Positions 36,865-44,698 of a stretch of DNA of 64,000 nucleotides are shown here, piece by piece. Position 1 is the stretch's first letter; each line of letters starts with the position of its first letter. Below the pieces are notes generated by a model. The model saw nothing but the letters and a program-made list of their open reading frames with translations, did not search any database and was not told the DNA's origin. Made by a program: the position numbers and the translations under genes. Source of the DNA: Sphingobacterium sp. N143 (GTDB taxonomy: Bacteria; Bacteroidota; Bacteroidia; Sphingobacteriales; Sphingobacteriaceae); contig NZ_JACAIS010000001.1 of NCBI RefSeq assembly GCF_030325625.1, forward strand, positions 558,001-622,000, given 5' to 3'.

Positions 36865-38064
36865 TTAATTTGTTCGCCCTGGATATTCTTCTAAGGCTTT
36901 TTCCAGGCAGATTAATGCTTTTTTTAAATCCTCCTGATTCAGGACATAGGCGAGACGAACCTCATTTGTACCGGCACCTTCCGTGCTGTAAAAGCCTGTT
37001 GCTGGCGCCATCATGACGGTTTCATTATTGTATGAAAACTTCTCGAGAATCCACTGGCAGAATGCATCGGCATTATCAATGGGTAATTTTGCCACAACAT
37101 AGAAAGCACCACCTGGATTTGGAGAGTAAACTCCCGCTATGGCATTCAATCCATTGACCAAGGTATCTCTTCTTGCGGTATATTCTTTTGATACCGCCTC
37201 AAAATAACTGTCCGGAGTATCCACTGCCGCCTCTCCGGCAATCTGACCTTCCAGCGATGGGCTCAAACGTGCCTGTGCAAATTTTAACGCTGTTTGGTAC
37301 AATTCTTTATTTTTGGTGATAATACAACCTATACGGGCACCACATGCTGAATAGCGTTTGGACACCGTATCAAAAATCACCACATTGTTTTCTAGGCCCT
37401 CTAGATGCATGGGAGAAATAAAAGCCCTTCCATCGTAACAGAATTCACGATAAGCCTCATCAGAGAATAAGTATAGATCGTATTTTAAACATAGCTCCCG
37501 CAATGCTTCCAATTCTTCTCTGGAGTATAGATATCCTGTTGGGTTATTGGGATTGCAGATACAGATTGCTTTGGTTTTTTCGGTGATCACTTTCTCAAAT
37601 TCGGCGATGGAAGGCAGGGCAAACCCATTCTCTATATAGGACATGATCGGTTTTATAACGATGTCAGATGAACAGGCAAACCCATTATAGTTGGCATAGA
37701 ACGGTTCCGGTATAATCACTTCTTCGCCTGCATTCAAACATGCTTGCATGGCAATGGTGATGGCTTCCGAACCACCATTGGTGACAAGTATGTCTGTGGG
37801 CTCAATATTGTAATTGAGTTTATTGTAGTATTCGGCTAATTTGTTGCGGTAAGAGGCCGTTCCTTCAGATGGGGTATAGGCCCATACTTTGAAATCAATG
37901 TTTTTCAAAGCATTCAGCATCCCCTCAGGTGTTTGGATGTCAGGCTGTCCGATGTTCAGATGATATATCTTCTTACCTTCTTTTTTTGCTTGATCAGCAT
38001 AAGGCGTCAACTTTCTAATGGGTGACGCAGGCATGTTTCGCCCTTTTTCTGATATTACTGGCAT
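36865..38064 (-). CDS. Pyridoxal-phosphate aminotransferase, class I/II (aspartate aminotransferase-like)
   Basis: A 399-aa fold-type I transaminase. The PLP lysine lies in DTVSKRYSACGARIG; other motifs are LNIGQPDIQTPEGM, NGGSEAITIAMQACL, ICNPNNPTGYLYS and SDEAYREFCYDG. The sequence falls with broad-range aspartate/aromatic aminotransferases, whose exact substrate is not readable by eye. It is a single gene between two terminators. Confidence 0.9.
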   Translation of the reverse strand: MPVISEKGRNMPASPIRKLTPYADQAKKEGKKIYHLNIGQPDIQTPEGMLNALKNIDFKVWAYTPSEGTASYRNKLAEYYNKLNYNIEPTDILVTNGGSEAITIAMQACLNAGEEVIIPEPFYANYNGFACSSDIVIKPIMSYIENGFALPSIAEFEKVITEKTKAICICNPNNPTGYLYSREELEALRELCLKYDLYLFSDEAYREFCYDGRAFISPMHLEGLENNVVIFDTVSKRYSACGARIGCIITKNKELYQTALKFAQARLSPSLEGQIAGEAAVDTPDSYFEAVSKEYTARRDTLVNGLNAIAGVYSPNPGGAFYVVAKLPIDNADAFCQWILEKFSYNNETVMMAPATGFYSTEGAGTNEVRLAYVLNQEDLKKALICLEKALEEYPGRTN

Positions 38065-38089
38065 TATAGTTTTTTTAAAATTAGTAGTG

Positions 38090-38097
38090 CAAAGCTA
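38090..38097 (-). promoter_or_regulatory. -7 promoter element for the aminotransferase gene
   Basis: The minus strand reads TAGCTTTG, a full TAnnTTTG match, 25 bases before the ATG. It directly follows the terminator of the upstream DUF1573 gene. Confidence 0.5.
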
Positions 38098-38103
38098 ACC
38101 AAA

Positions 38104-38149
38104 ATAAAACGAAAAAAGCCACATCATGATGTGGCTTTTTTCGTTTTAT
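38104..38149. terminator. Terminator after the DUF1573 gene
   Basis: A 46-base perfect palindrome (38104-38126 with 38127-38149) containing AAAAAAGCCACATCA and its complement. On the minus strand it lies 11 bases after the DUF1573 stop, with a T run. Confidence 0.85.
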
Positions 38150-38160
38150 GAGTAGGCTTG

Positions 38161-38535
38161 TTACTCGACAATACCCTTAATATATAAGGTCTTTACCGGC
38201 GTTTTTGTGTTTGACTGAACAGTGAAACTCTTTGTAAAAGGCGCCTTGGCAGCAGCATTATAAGTCACCTTAATCGTGCCGGTTTCTCCGGGCTTAATTG
38301 GAGTTTTTGTAAACTCTGCAACAGAACAGCCGCACGTTGGTACCACATTGGAAATAATAATGGGTTCACTGCCTGTATTCGAAAATTTAAAATTATATGA
38401 TACAGGCGTGCCTGCTGGAATTTTACCAAAATCGTGTGTTTCCTTTTCAAATTTAAACTCTCCTTGACCCGCCTGCATAGACGTAAAACCGATAAAGGAA
38501 ATGATTACTGCTAAAATTGCTATATACTTTTTCAT
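38161..38535 (-). CDS. DUF1573 domain exported protein
   Basis: A 124-aa protein with signal peptide (residues 1-22, MKKYIAILAVIISFIGFTSM then QAG). The single Ig-like DUF1573 domain has the family motifs THDFGKIPAGTPV, FSNTGSEPIIISNV and the TCGCSV cysteine pair, ending KTLYIKGIVE. These are common in Bacteroidota and localise to the periplasm or surface. Function unknown. Confidence 0.85.
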   Translation of the reverse strand: MKKYIAILAVIISFIGFTSMQAGQGEFKFEKETHDFGKIPAGTPVSYNFKFSNTGSEPIIISNVVPTCGCSVAEFTKTPIKPGETGTIKVTYNAAAKAPFTKSFTVQSNTKTPVKTLYIKGIVE

Positions 38536-38632
38536 GTTTCTAAGATATTACATTAAACTTAAATAGTACAACTGATATGCCAAATGTAATGTTTATTACC
38601 AATTTATTTTACATCTAACAACTTTATTACAG

Positions 38633-39598
38633 TTATATTATACCTTCTTTTAATAAGTCCTGTATATGAATAACCCCAGCATAATGACCATTGTCGGTAA
38701 CGAGAAGCTGCGTAATATTGTTCTCTCTCATAATATGAAGAGCATTCGCCGCAAGTTCATTCTTATCGATCACCTTAGGTGATTTTCCCATAATATCCGC
38801 TGCGGTGATTTCTACGAGATTGCTATGTTTCTCCAGCATCCGTCGGATATCCCCATCTGTTATGATACCTTGGATTTCCCCCTCATTTAAGACAGCGACA
38901 GCCCCCAATCTGAATTGTGTAATGGTGATGATGATATCCCTAACGCTAGCATGCTGTTCGACGCTAGGTTTACCATTTTGATCAGATAGATCCCCAACCC
39001 GCAAGTATAGCTTTTTACCCAGCGCACCGCCGGGATGGTATTTTGCAAAATCTTTATCGGTAAAATCACGGCATTCCTGTAAAGCAACAGCTAGGGCATC
39101 GCCCATCGCCAGTTGAGCGGTTGTACTTGAAGTAGGGGCTAGGTTGTTTGGACAAGCTTCCTTCTCGACAGTGGTATTTAAGACATAATCCGCATGTTGT
39201 GCCAGATAGGAATGGCTATTTCCGACTAAGGCCACCAAAATGTTTTTGGTCTGTTTCAGAAAAGGGACTAAAACCTTGATTTCAGGTGTGTTACCGCTTT
39301 TAGAGATGGCAATGATTAAATCATTTTGCTGGATAATACCCAGATCACCATGGATGGCATCTGCTGCGTGCATGAAAATAGAGGGGGTACCCGTTGAATT
39401 TAGTGTTGCAACTATTTTTTGTGCAATGATGGCACTTTTTCCTATGCCGGTCACGATGACACGCCCTTGCAGCTGAAGAATGTTATTGACAACAGTAACA
39501 AAATCATCATCAATATATTGAGCTAGAGCAGCTACTGCCTTAGCCTCTTCTTGAATAGCCTGAATAGCTATATTTTTTATTTCGTAGTTGTTTTTCAC
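38633..39598 (-). CDS. kdsD: Arabinose-5-phosphate isomerase (KpsF/GutQ family)
   Basis: A 321-aa enzyme converting ribulose-5-phosphate to arabinose-5-phosphate, the first step of Kdo synthesis for LPS. An SIS domain (VTGIGKSAIIAQKIVATLNS, AISKSGNTPEI, LAPTSSTTAQLAMGDALAV) is followed by two CBS domains. The start is GTG at 39598 with a -7 element 38 bases upstream. kdsA, which uses the product, is 2.3 kb away in the divergent operon, and rpe for the substrate is also in the window. Confidence 0.93.
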   Translation of the reverse strand: MKNNYEIKNIAIQAIQEEAKAVAALAQYIDDDFVTVVNNILQLQGRVIVTGIGKSAIIAQKIVATLNSTGTPSIFMHAADAIHGDLGIIQQNDLIIAISKSGNTPEIKVLVPFLKQTKNILVALVGNSHSYLAQHADYVLNTTVEKEACPNNLAPTSSTTAQLAMGDALAVALQECRDFTDKDFAKYHPGGALGKKLYLRVGDLSDQNGKPSVEQHASVRDIIITITQFRLGAVAVLNEGEIQGIITDGDIRRMLEKHSNLVEITAADIMGKSPKVIDKNELAANALHIMRENNITQLLVTDNGHYAGVIHIQDLLKEGII

Positions 39599-39635
39599 AA
39601 AAAATACTCTTACTTTTATGTATTAGAATAGATTG

Positions 39636-39643
39636 CAAAAATA
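39636..39643 (-). promoter_or_regulatory. -7 promoter element for kdsD
   Basis: The minus strand reads TATTTTTG, a full TAnnTTTG match, 38 bases before the GTG start. Confidence 0.45.
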
Positions 39644-39680
39644 GATTATTTTTCAGGATTATTTCTTCATTTATCTATCT

Positions 39681-39688
39681 TATTTTTG
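39681..39688 (+). promoter_or_regulatory. -7 promoter element for recQ-kdsA
   Basis: TATTTTTG, a full TAnnTTTG match, 11 bases before the recQ ATG. No clear -33 element at 19-20 bases. Confidence 0.45.
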
Positions 39689-39699
39689 CCCAAGGCGCA

Positions 39700-41889
39700 A
39701 TGGAAATAGAAAAATCACTTTTCGACAATTTACAGGATTTTTTTGGTTTTGACACTTTTAAAGGAGATCAAGAAGCTATTATAACCAGTATTCTTCAACA
39801 GAAGGATACCTTTGTTATTATGCCAACAGGGGGCGGGAAATCAATTTGCTATCAATTGCCTGCACTGATGAGTGCGGGAACTGCAATTGTAATTTCTCCG
39901 CTGATTGCTTTAATGAAAAACCAAGTCGACCAGCTTCGTGCATTCGGTGGCGAAGACAGCATCGCTCATTTTTTGAATTCCTCTTTAAACAAGGGGGAAA
40001 TCACACGGGTGAAAGACGATGTACTAGCCGGAAAGACAAAGCTGCTTTACGTGGCTCCAGAATCATTAGCCAAGCAAGATAATGTGGAGTTTCTCCACCA
40101 AATCACGGTTTCATTCGTAGCGGTGGACGAGGCGCACTGTATTTCTGAATGGGGGCATGATTTCAGGCCAGAATATCGTAAAATTCGTCAAGTAATCAAT
40201 GAAATTGGCGATAATATTCCAATTATTGCGTTGACAGCAACAGCGACACCTAAAGTGCAATCCGATATTCGGAAAAATTTGCAAATGAATGATGCTGTAT
40301 TATTTAAATCATCATTCAATCGGAGTAATTTGTATTATGAAGTACGTCCGAAAAAAGATGTTGTCAAAGAAATTGTACGGTTTATTAAGACAAAATCAGG
40401 TAAGACCGGTATCGTTTATTGCTTGAGCAGAAAAAAGGTAGAGGAAATAAGCGAAGTATTGAATCTGAATGGGATCAAAGCGCTGCCTTACCATGCGGGA
40501 CTTGATGCCAAGACCAGGGCCGATACTCAGGATAAATTTTTGATGGAAGATGTGGAAGTGATTGTCGCAACAATCGCTTTTGGAATGGGGATTGACAAGC
40601 CAGATGTTCGCTATGTTATCCACCATGATATTCCAAAATCCATGGAAGGCTATTATCAGGAGACAGGTCGTGCAGGACGGGATGGTGGCGATGGATATTG
40701 CCTTGCTTTCTACTCGGAGAAGGATGTAGAAAAATTGACCAAATTCATGAAAGATAAGCCGGTGGCTGAACGTGAGATTGGTACACAGATACTTAAAGAA
40801 GTTATTGATTATTCCGAATCCGCCGTTTGTCGCCGGAAGCAGATTCTGCACTATTTCGGTGAAAATTTTGATGAGCAGGGATGCGGAAATATGTGTGATA
40901 ACTGCCGCTCGGAGAAGGAATATTTTGAAGCCGAAGAATCGTTAAAAGATGTATTGGGCTTTATCAAGGAGCAAGGAGAAAAATTTGATGATCAGCATGT
41001 GATCAATGTGATGATCGGACAAAATAATCAACCGGTTTCTTCTTATAAACATGACGAACACCGCTTGTTCGGCTCGGGTAAAGAAAAAGGTGTCCTTTAT
41101 TGGAAATCACTGCTAAGACAAGCTGTTTTGGATAATTTCGTCGTGAAAGATATTGATCATTATGGTCTGTTGAAATTGACAGATGTAGGTCAGCATTATC
41201 TGGATAATCCCTATCAGTTGAAGTTTATTTTAAACCGCCCGATTGAAAAGGGAGACACGACGAATTCCGAAGAAGCAGGTCATGGAACAGGAGCTTTGGA
41301 TACAACCTTACTAGGGATGCTGAAAGATCTACGTAAAAAGATAGCCAAGAGCAAATCTTTACCTCCTTTTGTTATTTTTCAAGACCCATCCTTGGAGGAG
41401 ATGTGTACACATTATCCTGTCAATATTGATGAACTGAAGCAGATTCAGGGGGTAGGGAATGGAAAGGCGATCAAATTCGGAGCATCCTTTATTGCTTTGA
41501 TCAAAGACTATGTGGAGGAGAATGAAATTGACCGCCCGGTAGATCTTGTTATTAAGAGCACGGCTAACAAATCAGCCTTGAAAGTAGCCATTATTCAAAA
41601 CATCGACCGCAAAATAGCCCTGGATGATATTGCCGCAGCAAAGGGGATTACATATGAGGAGATACTGAAAGAGATTGAGACGATAGTCAATGCTGGAACT
41701 AAGATCAATATCAATTATTTTATTGATGAAATTATTGATGAAGATCGTCAGGATGAAGTTTATGACTATTTTAAAACTGCCGAGACAGACTCCATCAATG
41801 ATGCGCTGAAAGAATTGGGCGGCGATGATTATACTTATGAAGACCTTCAATTGATGCGCATTAAGTTTTTATCAGAATTGGGTAATTAA
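39700..41889 (+). CDS. recQ: ATP-dependent DNA helicase RecQ
   Basis: A 729-aa superfamily 2 helicase. Walker A MPTGGGKS, DEAH box VDEAHCISEWGHDFRPEY, and motif VI QETGRAGRDG are intact. The zinc-binding cysteines follow (CRRKQILHYFG and CGNMCDNC), then a winged helix and an HRDC domain (FVIFQDPSLEEMCTHYP, IQGVGNGKA). About 130 further residues after HRDC form a helical extension seen in other Bacteroidota RecQ. kdsA starts 17 bases downstream. Confidence 0.95.
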   Translation: MEIEKSLFDNLQDFFGFDTFKGDQEAIITSILQQKDTFVIMPTGGGKSICYQLPALMSAGTAIVISPLIALMKNQVDQLRAFGGEDSIAHFLNSSLNKGEITRVKDDVLAGKTKLLYVAPESLAKQDNVEFLHQITVSFVAVDEAHCISEWGHDFRPEYRKIRQVINEIGDNIPIIALTATATPKVQSDIRKNLQMNDAVLFKSSFNRSNLYYEVRPKKDVVKEIVRFIKTKSGKTGIVYCLSRKKVEEISEVLNLNGIKALPYHAGLDAKTRADTQDKFLMEDVEVIVATIAFGMGIDKPDVRYVIHHDIPKSMEGYYQETGRAGRDGGDGYCLAFYSEKDVEKLTKFMKDKPVAEREIGTQILKEVIDYSESAVCRRKQILHYFGENFDEQGCGNMCDNCRSEKEYFEAEESLKDVLGFIKEQGEKFDDQHVINVMIGQNNQPVSSYKHDEHRLFGSGKEKGVLYWKSLLRQAVLDNFVVKDIDHYGLLKLTDVGQHYLDNPYQLKFILNRPIEKGDTTNSEEAGHGTGALDTTLLGMLKDLRKKIAKSKSLPPFVIFQDPSLEEMCTHYPVNIDELKQIQGVGNGKAIKFGASFIALIKDYVEENEIDRPVDLVIKSTANKSALKVAIIQNIDRKIALDDIAAAKGITYEEILKEIETIVNAGTKININYFIDEIIDEDRQDEVYDYFKTAETDSINDALKELGGDDYTYEDLQLMRIKFLSELGN

Positions 41890-41906
41890 TTTTTTATATA
41901 ATTTAT

Positions 41907-42722
41907 ATGATTAACACATACATTCCTGAAATAAAGAATGGAACCTCGCAGAATTTCTTTTTAATGGCTGGGCCTTGTGCAATCGAGGGAGAAGAAATTG
42001 CATTGCGGATTGCGGAGAAGATTGTTACCATTACAGATAAGCTCAATATTCCTTATATATTTAAAGGGTCATACCGTAAAGCCAACCGCTCACGTCTAGA
42101 TTCTTTTATGGGAATAGGGGATGAAAAAGCACTTAAGATTTTGGAAAAAGTATCCAGGACTTTTGGGGTGCCCACAGTGACCGATATCCATGAAAGTCAT
42201 GAAGCTGAAATGGCAGCTGCATATGTTGATGTTCTTCAGATTCCGGCATTTTTATGTAGGCAAACAGATCTATTGATTGCAGCAGCGAAAACCAATAAAG
42301 TAGTGAACGTGAAGAAAGGTCAATTTTTGAGTGCCGGTTCCATGAAATTCGCCGTTGACAAAATTGTGGATTCAGGCAACGATAAAGTCTTTTTGACAGA
42401 CCGTGGCAATACTTTTGGTTATCAGGACCTTATTGTCGATTACCGTGGCATTCCTGAAATGCGGTCCTTTAATGTGCCTACCGTCATGGACTGTACACAT
42501 TCCCTACAGCAGCCCAATCAGACATCAGGTGTTACAGGAGGAAAACCCGCATTGATTGAAACTATTGCTAAAGCTGCCATCGCTGTAGGAGCTGATGGTC
42601 TGTTTATTGAAACCCATCCTGATCCTGCCAATGCAAAATCCGATGGCGCAAATATGTTGCAGCTTGATTTGTTGGAGGGGTTGTTGGAGAAATTGGTGCG
42701 CGTAAGACAAGCTATTTTATAG
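41907..42722 (+). CDS. kdsA: 3-deoxy-8-phosphooctulonate synthase (KDO-8-P synthase)
   Basis: A 271-aa TIM-barrel aldolase joining PEP and arabinose-5-phosphate. Motifs are FLMAGPCAIEGEEIALRIA, FKGSYRKANRSRLDSF, GVPTVTDIHE, LQIPAFLCRQTDLL and NVKKGQFLS, then DRGNTFGYQDLIVDYR and HPDPANAKSDGANML. Cytosolic, Gram-negative LPS pathway. In an operon with recQ. Confidence 0.96.
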   Translation: MINTYIPEIKNGTSQNFFLMAGPCAIEGEEIALRIAEKIVTITDKLNIPYIFKGSYRKANRSRLDSFMGIGDEKALKILEKVSRTFGVPTVTDIHESHEAEMAAAYVDVLQIPAFLCRQTDLLIAAAKTNKVVNVKKGQFLSAGSMKFAVDKIVDSGNDKVFLTDRGNTFGYQDLIVDYRGIPEMRSFNVPTVMDCTHSLQQPNQTSGVTGGKPALIETIAKAAIAVGADGLFIETHPDPANAKSDGANMLQLDLLEGLLEKLVRVRQAIL

Positions 42723-42742
42723 TATAATAAATAAATCGCAAT

Positions 42743-42770
42743 AAAAAGGAGCTCATGGGCTCCTTTTTTA
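42743..42770 (+). terminator. Intrinsic terminator of recQ-kdsA
   Basis: Stem AAAAAGGAGC (42743-42752) with 42759-42768 and a T run, 20 bases after kdsA. Confidence 0.8.
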
Positions 42771-42811
42771 TGTTATGTATACCTAACCCAGCTGTGCTGT
42801 GTTGTCAAATG

Positions 42812-44101
42812 TTATTTTTTCTTCATCTTCATCTTAGCTTTCTCGCCACCGCCATAATTGAAGGTTTTGGCATTGCTTTCTTTCTTTTGATGAAATGCCC
42901 CACCGCGTGAACTGTCTTCCTGCTCAGCTTTAACTGCTTTTTTCTTCTTATTCATCGCTGGACTGTATACCAAAAGATCATCTGGGAGTTCCAGGATCTC
43001 CATTCTTTTGCCCACTGCCTGTTCAATTTTTCGAACCATTGGAAGCTCTAAGTCAGTGCTGAATGTCAATATGACTGTTTCTTCGTTCTGGTCATTTTTA
43101 AGAAGATGCTTCAAAAATTCTTCTTTTTCATTCGGAAGTTCAAATTGAATGATAAATGGGATATAGGTGAGGTCTACGATGTTGGTGTTTTCACGCGCAA
43201 TAATCAATACACGAGATCGCTTATTATCAGTAAAGTCCTGGACTGTTTCATACCCAAAATCATCATAAAACAAGGGGTTGAGGATAGCGATTTCCTGTTT
43301 TTCAGCGCTAAACAGGCTACTCGCCAGTTTTTGTGCTGTAAGCTTTGAGTTGACAAAAACAACCACTTTTTGAAATACTTCTTTATCCTGTAGCAGGTGG
43401 TTCAATAAGTTGATTTTTGTCGTGAAATTAGGAGCTTGGTATAAGAAAAGATCTAAAGTATCAACCGATTCATTTTCCAGTTCGTCTACCTCTATTAAAG
43501 CATAGTTCTCATTCAGGTGAACGTCGATCATGTCATAGAGTTTCTGATGTTCAACAGTGCTGAAAACCAAATGTTGTACCTTACCACAGCTTTCTGCCAG
43601 TTCCCTAACAGGATTCTGCATCCCCTGTTTGATAATTTCCTCAGCATCATCAATGATCAGGGTCTGGATACGGTTTAGGTTCAACGCTAATTTAAGATAG
43701 ATGGCCCTGGCACGATTCGGTGTGGCCACCACGATATCCTTTCCATCGACCAATGCATCTATTTCTTCTTCCATACTGCCACTGGCACGTAGTCCAATGA
43801 TGCGGAGGCTTTTATTTTTGCTCAGCTGATGGAATCTATCCACGATCTCGTCAATACGTTCTTCATTCGGCGCCAAGATTAAAAATTTTGGTGCTTCATC
43901 TGTCGTAAATTTCAATTTCATTAAGGTCGATAGGACATAAGTAGTGGTCTTTCCGGCTCCTTCAGGGGCAATGGCAATCACATCCTGCCCGCCAAGAATT
44001 CTGGAAATGCATCGACTTTGAATTTCCTTTGGTGCCAGGTAACCGAGCTCAGTCATCGTAGCAGTCAATCTTTTGCTTAGTTTTAGTTTCTCTAACGACA
44101 C
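42812..44101 (-). CDS. Degenerate DEAD-box helicase-like ATPase
   Basis: A 429-aa protein with two RecA-like domains of the DEAD-box type. Seen: Q-motif-like GYLAPKEIQSRCI, Walker A APEGAGKT (45-52), VATPNR (126-131), motif II DDAE (151-154) in place of DEAD, motif III ST-V (181-183), and motif V replaced by IARENTNIVDL. The motif VI arginine-finger sequence HRIGRxGR is absent; residues 328-340 read EFLKHLLKNDQN. The C-terminal 60 residues are lysine-rich and end KAKMKMKKK, likely RNA binding. The start is GTG at 44101; a stop codon lies seven codons upstream in frame. ATP-dependent unwinding is doubtful. Confidence 0.8.
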   Translation of the reverse strand: MSLEKLKLSKRLTATMTELGYLAPKEIQSRCISRILGGQDVIAIAPEGAGKTTTYVLSTLMKLKFTTDEAPKFLILAPNEERIDEIVDRFHQLSKNKSLRIIGLRASGSMEEEIDALVDGKDIVVATPNRARAIYLKLALNLNRIQTLIIDDAEEIIKQGMQNPVRELAESCGKVQHLVFSTVEHQKLYDMIDVHLNENYALIEVDELENESVDTLDLFLYQAPNFTTKINLLNHLLQDKEVFQKVVVFVNSKLTAQKLASSLFSAEKQEIAILNPLFYDDFGYETVQDFTDNKRSRVLIIARENTNIVDLTYIPFIIQFELPNEKEEFLKHLLKNDQNEETVILTFSTDLELPMVRKIEQAVGKRMEILELPDDLLVYSPAMNKKKKAVKAEQEDSSRGGAFHQKKESNAKTFNYGGGEKAKMKMKKK

Positions 44102-44125
44102 GTATCCTTTAGTTTATGTAAGTTA

Positions 44126-44133
44126 CAAAAGTA
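44126..44133 (-). promoter_or_regulatory. -7 promoter element for the helicase-like gene
   Basis: The minus strand reads TACTTTTG, a full TAnnTTTG match, 25 bases before the GTG start. Confidence 0.5.
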
Positions 44134-44154
44134 CACATTTAGTTTTTAGATCAG

Positions 44155-44484
44155 CTAATGTGCCGACATTTTTGAAAACAGATTGATAATAATGACACCG
44201 GCTACAATGAGCGTCATTCCTATAATTGCAGGCGTATCAGGAATTTGTTTGAACAAGAATAAACCTATTAATGTAATTGCTACGATTCCGACTCCCGACC
44301 AGATTGCATAAGAAATGCCCACAGGTATATATTTCAATGTAATGCTTAAAAAGTAAAAGGCAATAATATAGCCAATAACACAGATTATAGTCGGTTTAAA
44401 TAACGTGAAACCGTCAGATTTTTTTAGAAATGTGGTCGCAATAATCTCAGCAACAATAGCTAGCAATAAGTACAGATATTTCAT
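44155..44484 (-). CDS. Small multidrug resistance (SMR) family exporter
   Basis: A 109-aa inner-membrane protein with four transmembrane helices. The essential SMR glutamate is E13 (LLAIVAEIIATTFLKKSDGF), followed by YAIWSGVGIVAITLIG and IIGMTLIVAGVIIIN. SMR proteins export cationic compounds or guanidinium with proton exchange. The ATG at 44484 gives the usual length; an upstream in-frame extension does not fit the family. Confidence 0.9.
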   Translation of the reverse strand: MKYLYLLLAIVAEIIATTFLKKSDGFTLFKPTIICVIGYIIAFYFLSITLKYIPVGISYAIWSGVGIVAITLIGLFLFKQIPDTPAIIGMTLIVAGVIIINLFSKMSAH

Positions 44485-44508
44485 ATTGATTTTATTCTTA
44501 TTTATATA

Positions 44509-44516
44509 CAAAGCTA
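44509..44516 (-). promoter_or_regulatory. -7 promoter element for the SMR gene
   Basis: The minus strand reads TAGCTTTG, a full TAnnTTTG match, 24 bases before the ATG. Confidence 0.45.
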
Positions 44517-44643
44517 CAATTTTGATTTTATCACAATCCCGATGCTGTAAATTCAGGTGTCCGGATGAACTGAACATGTCAATTCATATCGGCAAGAACA
44601 GGGTAACAAAGAGTAGATTCATATTTTATTCAGAACAATTAAA

Positions 44644-44675
44644 ATTGTTTATAAAGTTAAATTTAGCTAAGTTTG
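44644..44675 (+). promoter_or_regulatory. Bacteroidota-type promoter of the histidine kinase gene
   Basis: ATTG at 44644-44647 and TAAGTTTG at 44668-44675 stand 20 bases apart. The ATG at 44699 follows 23 bases later, after a purine stretch AGAGGA. Confidence 0.6.
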
Positions 44676-44698
44676 ACCCATTCACGTAGAGGAATGCA

